In this document: positions 42,443 through 45,301 of the stretch, piece after piece | Layout: each line of letters starts with the position of its first letter | How positions within the stretch are numbered: position 1 is the first letter of the stretch | Source of the DNA: Lachnospira hominis (ex Liu et al. 2021) | Lineage (GTDB): Bacteria; Bacillota; Clostridia; Lachnospirales; Lachnospiraceae | DNA: 45,301 nucleotides | Direction: 5' to 3' | Assembly: GCF_014287955.1 (NCBI RefSeq) | Contig: NZ_JACOPD010000012.1 | Location: 1-45,301 of the forward strand | Made by a program: the position numbers and the translations under genes | The notes under the pieces: generated by a model | What the model was told of the DNA's origin: nothing | The model's database searches: none | What the model saw: the letters and a program-made list of their open reading frames with translations, nothing else

Positions 42443-42469
42443 GAAAGTATAAATTAAATTTATACTTTC
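42443..42469. promoter_or_regulatory. Perfect palindrome before the LysR gene
   Basis: GAAAGTATAAAT (42443-42454), three bases TAA, then ATTTATACTTTC (42458-42469). It contains the T-N11-A layout of LysR sites and ends 16 bases before the lysR ATG, next to its RBS. It probably mediates autoregulation and control of the divergent transporter operon. Confidence 0.75.
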
Positions 42470-42485
42470 ACATGGAGAAATTTTT

Positions 42486-43421
42486 ATGATTACAGAAAAG
42501 GATATGCAATATATACTTACTATAGCCAATTACGGAAATCTCACAAAAGCCGCTGATGCACTGTTTCTATCACAGCCGGCTTTAAGCATTCATTTGAAGC
42601 AGCTGGAAAACTCTCTCGGTCTGCAGCTTTTTGAGCGTAAGGGCCGGAAAATGATACTTACATATGCCGGCGAAGAATTTGTCAAATCAGCAAGAGAAAT
42701 TACGATGAAATGCTTTGAACTTGAAGACAGGATGATTGACATCCGAAAAAATGTCGCAGTCAGGCTGCGTATCGGCTATATGGTACGTCAGGTAGAATCT
42801 CTTTTCCCAACTGTCATGACTAAATTTAACAAACTTTACCCTCAATCTGTTGTTTATGCAATAGATGGTCATCTTCCTGAGCTTGAAGAGCAGCTTATTG
42901 CCGGTGACATTGATATGTTTTTTGGATATAACAGTATAATTAACTCACGGCTTACATATGAAACGATTTACAATGACTGCCTTGTTGCAATTCTTCCCAA
43001 AAACCATCCTGCCGCATCAATGACCGTAAAAAAGGACACTTGTAGTTATCCATGGCTTGATTTGTCCTATGTAAAAAAAGAACGATTTATCTTACAGCAC
43101 AGCAATCAAAGCATTCGCCAGCTTGAAGAAGATGCCCTTCTTTATGCAGATGTTCTTCCGGAACTTACTTATAAAATAAGCAGTATTGATGCCGGAGTCC
43201 GTCTTGCCGAACAGGGCTACGGAATTGCATTTACGTTAAACAGCTACCTTTCTTCCATGAAATTATCAGATAACTCTGCCATAATGCAGGTTGGTGACCC
43301 CAATCTTTTAATTCCATTCTCTGCCGCATATCGAAAAGAAGACTCCGCCCGCCGTGAAATTCACGAATGGATAAAACTTACCTGCGATATAACCAAAAAT
43401 AAAACAATCACATCATTGTAG
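42486..43421 (+). CDS. LysR family transcriptional regulator
   Basis: The 311-residue protein has the N-terminal LysR helix-turn-helix (residues 5-64: YILTIANYGNLTKAADALFL, then SQPALSIHLKQLENSLGLQL) and a co-inducer domain of normal length. GGAGAAA precedes the ATG. It is divergent from the YfcC-M20 operon, its likely target, with a perfect palindrome between them. Confidence 0.92.
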   Translation: MITEKDMQYILTIANYGNLTKAADALFLSQPALSIHLKQLENSLGLQLFERKGRKMILTYAGEEFVKSAREITMKCFELEDRMIDIRKNVAVRLRIGYMVRQVESLFPTVMTKFNKLYPQSVVYAIDGHLPELEEQLIAGDIDMFFGYNSIINSRLTYETIYNDCLVAILPKNHPAASMTVKKDTCSYPWLDLSYVKKERFILQHSNQSIRQLEEDALLYADVLPELTYKISSIDAGVRLAEQGYGIAFTLNSYLSSMKLSDNSAIMQVGDPNLLIPFSAAYRKEDSARREIHEWIKLTCDITKNKTITSL

Positions 43422-43481
43422 TTTTTTAAATTTTATGTTAAAATATGTCTGAATAAATAAAAGAAAGGGGCTATTATTATA

Positions 43482-44123
43482 ATGAGTAATATAGCAGATA
43501 AGTTTGAAGAACTTGGAGTAATTCCAGTAGTAGTATTAAATGATTCAAAGGATGCTCTTCCATTAGCAAAGGCTTTAGTTGAAGGTGGTCTTCCATGTGC
43601 AGAAGTTACATTCCGTACAGAAGCTGCTGAGGAATCTATCCGTCTTATGCACGAAGCATATCCTGATATGGTACTCGCTGCTGGTACTGTACTTACAACA
43701 GAACAGGTTGACAGAGCTGTTGCAGCTGGTGCATCAGTTATCGTAAGCCCAGGTTTCGATCCTGAAGTTGTAGATTACTGTATCTCAAAGAATATTCCTG
43801 TTATGCCTGGTATCGTAACACCTTCTGAGCTTGCTCAGGCTGTTAAGAGAGGTCTTACAAGAGTTAAATTCTTCCCTGCAACAGCAGCTGGCGGAATCAA
43901 GATGATCAAAGCTATGTGTGCAGCTTACACAACAGTAAGAATTATGCCTACAGGCGGTATCAACACATCTAACCTTGAAGAATTCTTATCATGTGACAAG
44001 ATTTTCTGCTGCGGCGGTTCTTGGATGGTTAAAGGTGATATGATTAAAGCTGGTGAATTCGACAAGATTCAGAAGATGACAGAAGAAGCTGTTGCTTTAG
44101 TTAAGGAAATCCGTTCTAAGTAA
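43482..44123 (+). CDS. eda: KDPG/KHG aldolase
   Basis: The 213-residue protein is a class I KDPG/4-hydroxy-2-oxoglutarate aldolase. It has CAEVTFRTEAAEE (catalytic-type Glu), AAGTVLTTEQ, VSPGFDPEV, the Schiff-base Lys in RVKFFPATAAGG, and PTGGINTSN. It splits 2-keto-3-deoxy-6-phosphogluconate into pyruvate and glyceraldehyde 3-phosphate in hexuronate or gluconate use. Codon use looks more selected (GCT, GGT, ATC, AAG) than in the neighbours, suggesting high expression. The RBS AAAGGGG is 11 bases from the ATG. It has its own terminator; no uronate genes are nearby. Confidence 0.95.
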   Translation: MSNIADKFEELGVIPVVVLNDSKDALPLAKALVEGGLPCAEVTFRTEAAEESIRLMHEAYPDMVLAAGTVLTTEQVDRAVAAGASVIVSPGFDPEVVDYCISKNIPVMPGIVTPSELAQAVKRGLTRVKFFPATAAGGIKMIKAMCAAYTTVRIMPTGGINTSNLEEFLSCDKIFCCGGSWMVKGDMIKAGEFDKIQKMTEEAVALVKEIRSK

Positions 44124-44147
44124 TTCAGACTTGTTCCTGAATTATTC

Positions 44148-44211
44148 ATCCCGGTCTTGTCCCATTACTTACATATGTTTTGTATGTAATGTGGACAGAC
44201 CGGGATTTTTT
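44148..44211 (+). terminator. Terminator after eda
   Basis: Arms TCCCGGTCTTGTCC and GGACAGACCGGGA pair with a one-base bulge around an inner stem TTACATA/TATGTAA, followed by a T run. Confidence 0.9.
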
Positions 44212-44256
44212 ATGATTCTTTGTCAAGAGTAGTGATACAATCCTTTTTTATAATAT

Positions 44257-44338
44257 TTATTTCAAATATTGGCCATCATAAAACGGTTCGTTCAAGTGCT
44301 CTATCATCTCGCTTAAAAGATTATATTCAAACCAACCT
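44257..44338 (-). pseudogene. Possible C-terminal gene remnant
   Basis: A minus-strand frame of 26 codons reads GWFEYNLLSEMIEHLNEPFY and then DGQYLK before a TAA. This is protein-like but bounded upstream by an in-frame stop. Family not recognised. Confidence 0.3.
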
Positions 44339-44553
44339 CTTTCTTATATTTTAATACTAACATAACTCGTCTATAATTGCAAGTATTAATATTATTTATT
44401 TATTTTAAATATTACTTGCATACTTTTAAAACATATGTTATAAGTATATCTATAGATATGCATATTTATATATTTTTGTAATTTATACTATTACAATCAA
44501 GTCACTTTACATTTTTAACGTGAAAGAAAAAACATCGATGTTAAGGATTTTTA
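44339..44553. other. AT-rich leader of the PD-(D/E)XK gene
   Basis: No gene seen. It contains an imperfect inverted repeat (GCAAGTA...TACTTGC-like arms between 44379 and 44419) and very AT-rich sequence likely to hold the promoter. Confidence 0.45.
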
Positions 44554-45301
44554 TTGAAAAATAAACAAAACAGCTTTTCTTTTTATAACGATGATAATAA
44601 TGTCGTTATATCTGATGCAGTGGGCAATTTTGATATGTCAGATAATCCTGATATGTCGGATAATCCTGACACTTTACGCAATTACGAAGCCGCACTGCAT
44701 TCTCTTGCAGATAATCCATCAACCAAACATCTGTATGGTTATCTCATGTCTGACAAAGAGTGGTTTGACCGTTTTACCGGCTTCTTTGCCGGAAAGAAAA
44801 CCCTGCCCCTCTTATATGACCCATTTTTTAAAATGATATTTAACCCGGTTGAATCAAGGGCAAGGCTTTCCGGGCTTGTAAGCTGCATCCTCGGCCAGCA
44901 TGTAACTGTTATTGAGGTATTTCCGGATACCAGTTACGCATTTGTTAATTCTTTTGTAATTATGGATATGGTTGTAAGGCTTGATGACGGCAGCATCACA
45001 AATATTGAGATTCAGAAAGTCCCTTATGATTTTCCGGCAGCAAGAATCTCATGTTATTCTGCTGACCTTGTATTAAGGCAGTTCCGCATGCTGCAGGGAA
45101 TGAATGAAGGACAAAGAAACGATTATTACGACGATGCCGCGGCCGGGAAAGCCGGAAATGAAACATCTCAAGCAGCTGATGATTCATCCAGCAAGCCTTC
45201 TTATGAAAACATGAAAAAAGTACATACCATCATATTTTTTGAAAAAAGCAGCAGTTCACTTAAAAGCCCGAAAGACAAAAGACTGTACTTCCATGTTGGA
45301 A
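44554..45301 (+). CDS. PD-(D/E)XK nuclease family (Rpn/transposase-type) protein, partial at right edge
   Basis: A frame from a TTG at 44554, with AAGGA 6 bases upstream, stays open to the end of the window (249 codons). It starts LKNKQNSFSFYNDDNNVVIS, has two near-identical DMSDNP units, then LLYDPFFKMIFNPVESRARL and the nuclease core DMVVRLDDGSITNIEIQK (Asp and the E-x-Q/K pair) followed by PYDFPAARISCYSADLVLRQ. This fits the PD-(D/E)XK family transposase (Rpn-like) group, large families in Lachnospiraceae. The C-terminus is beyond the window. Confidence 0.8.
   Translation, partial: MKNKQNSFSFYNDDNNVVISDAVGNFDMSDNPDMSDNPDTLRNYEAALHSLADNPSTKHLYGYLMSDKEWFDRFTGFFAGKKTLPLLYDPFFKMIFNPVESRARLSGLVSCILGQHVTVIEVFPDTSYAFVNSFVIMDMVVRLDDGSITNIEIQKVPYDFPAARISCYSADLVLRQFRMLQGMNEGQRNDYYDDAAAGKAGNETSQAADDSSSKPSYENMKKVHTIIFFEKSSSSLKSPKDKRLYFHVG

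Noticed and set aside
44591..44836. Plus-strand 81-codon frame in the right-edge gene
   Set aside because: It is an out-of-frame shadow of the PD-(D/E)XK frame that runs to the window end.

Overview
The window looks like a chromosome segment of a low-GC Firmicute, most likely a Lachnospiraceae-type Clostridia. The basis is the AT-rich composition, strong AGGAGG-type ribosome binding sites with frequent TTG and GTG starts, TTGACA-N17-TATAAT promoters, and a gene set that includes DUF1836, a YerC/YecD-type TrpR relative, RlmD/RumA, PcrA, a YtrA-type GntR with its ABC transporter, and YfcC. No rRNA or tRNA gene is visible, but the first 25 bases resemble the rRNA spacer sequence that precedes 23S rRNA in Firmicutes, on the minus strand. 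All product names are read from motifs; no database search was possible.

About 1-6 kb is a defence-like accessory block on the minus strand. It holds a SIR2-domain gene followed by a TPR-like gene in the -1 frame, joined across an A AAA AAG slippery sequence inside an A9 run, and then a WbqC-family gene translationally linked to the TPR gene. Upstream lies a two-gene unit with a HEPN-type RNx3H motif protein and a coiled-coil protein. These are followed by a decayed large serine recombinase fused to a truncated DUF3825 gene, and by an XRE regulator.

About 6.7-13.4 kb is a beta-lactam-sensing (BlaI/BlaR1) regulon. BlaI and BlaR1 are intact. Seven copies of one operator, TATTAC-N4-GTAAGATTT, lie at the blaI promoter, before a small membrane protein gene, and in a tandem array of three before an operon of two paralogous membrane or lipoproteins. 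That operon begins with a broken remnant resembling a penicillin-binding-protein N-terminus. No beta-lactamase gene is present.

About 13.7-19 kb is mobile-element debris. A 2.9 kb transposon (DUF6431 protein, DDE transposase, ExeA/TniB-type ATPase) has imperfect terminal repeats TGTTRTTYAKCAMATTA. It sits between a 5'-truncated unknown gene and a 3'-truncated serine recombinase that also carries an 11-bp duplication. The transposase lacks an N-terminal segment. An XRE and KilA-N operon lies upstream of the recombinase.

From 19.4 kb onward the window looks like ordinary chromosome: YkgJ-type cysteine-cluster protein, RlmD, PcrA helicase, a PspA/SPFH membrane-stress pair, a GntR-ABC-permease operon, DUF1836, YerC, a MacB/FtsX-type ABC protein, a LRR-VWA-MoxR operon, a CwlO/SleB-like wall hydrolase, a four-gene zinc-ribbon/membrane-anchor operon, a YfcC transporter with an M20 amidohydrolase divergent from a LysR regulator, KDPG aldolase, and a PD-(D/E)XK (Rpn/transposase-type) gene that runs off the right edge.
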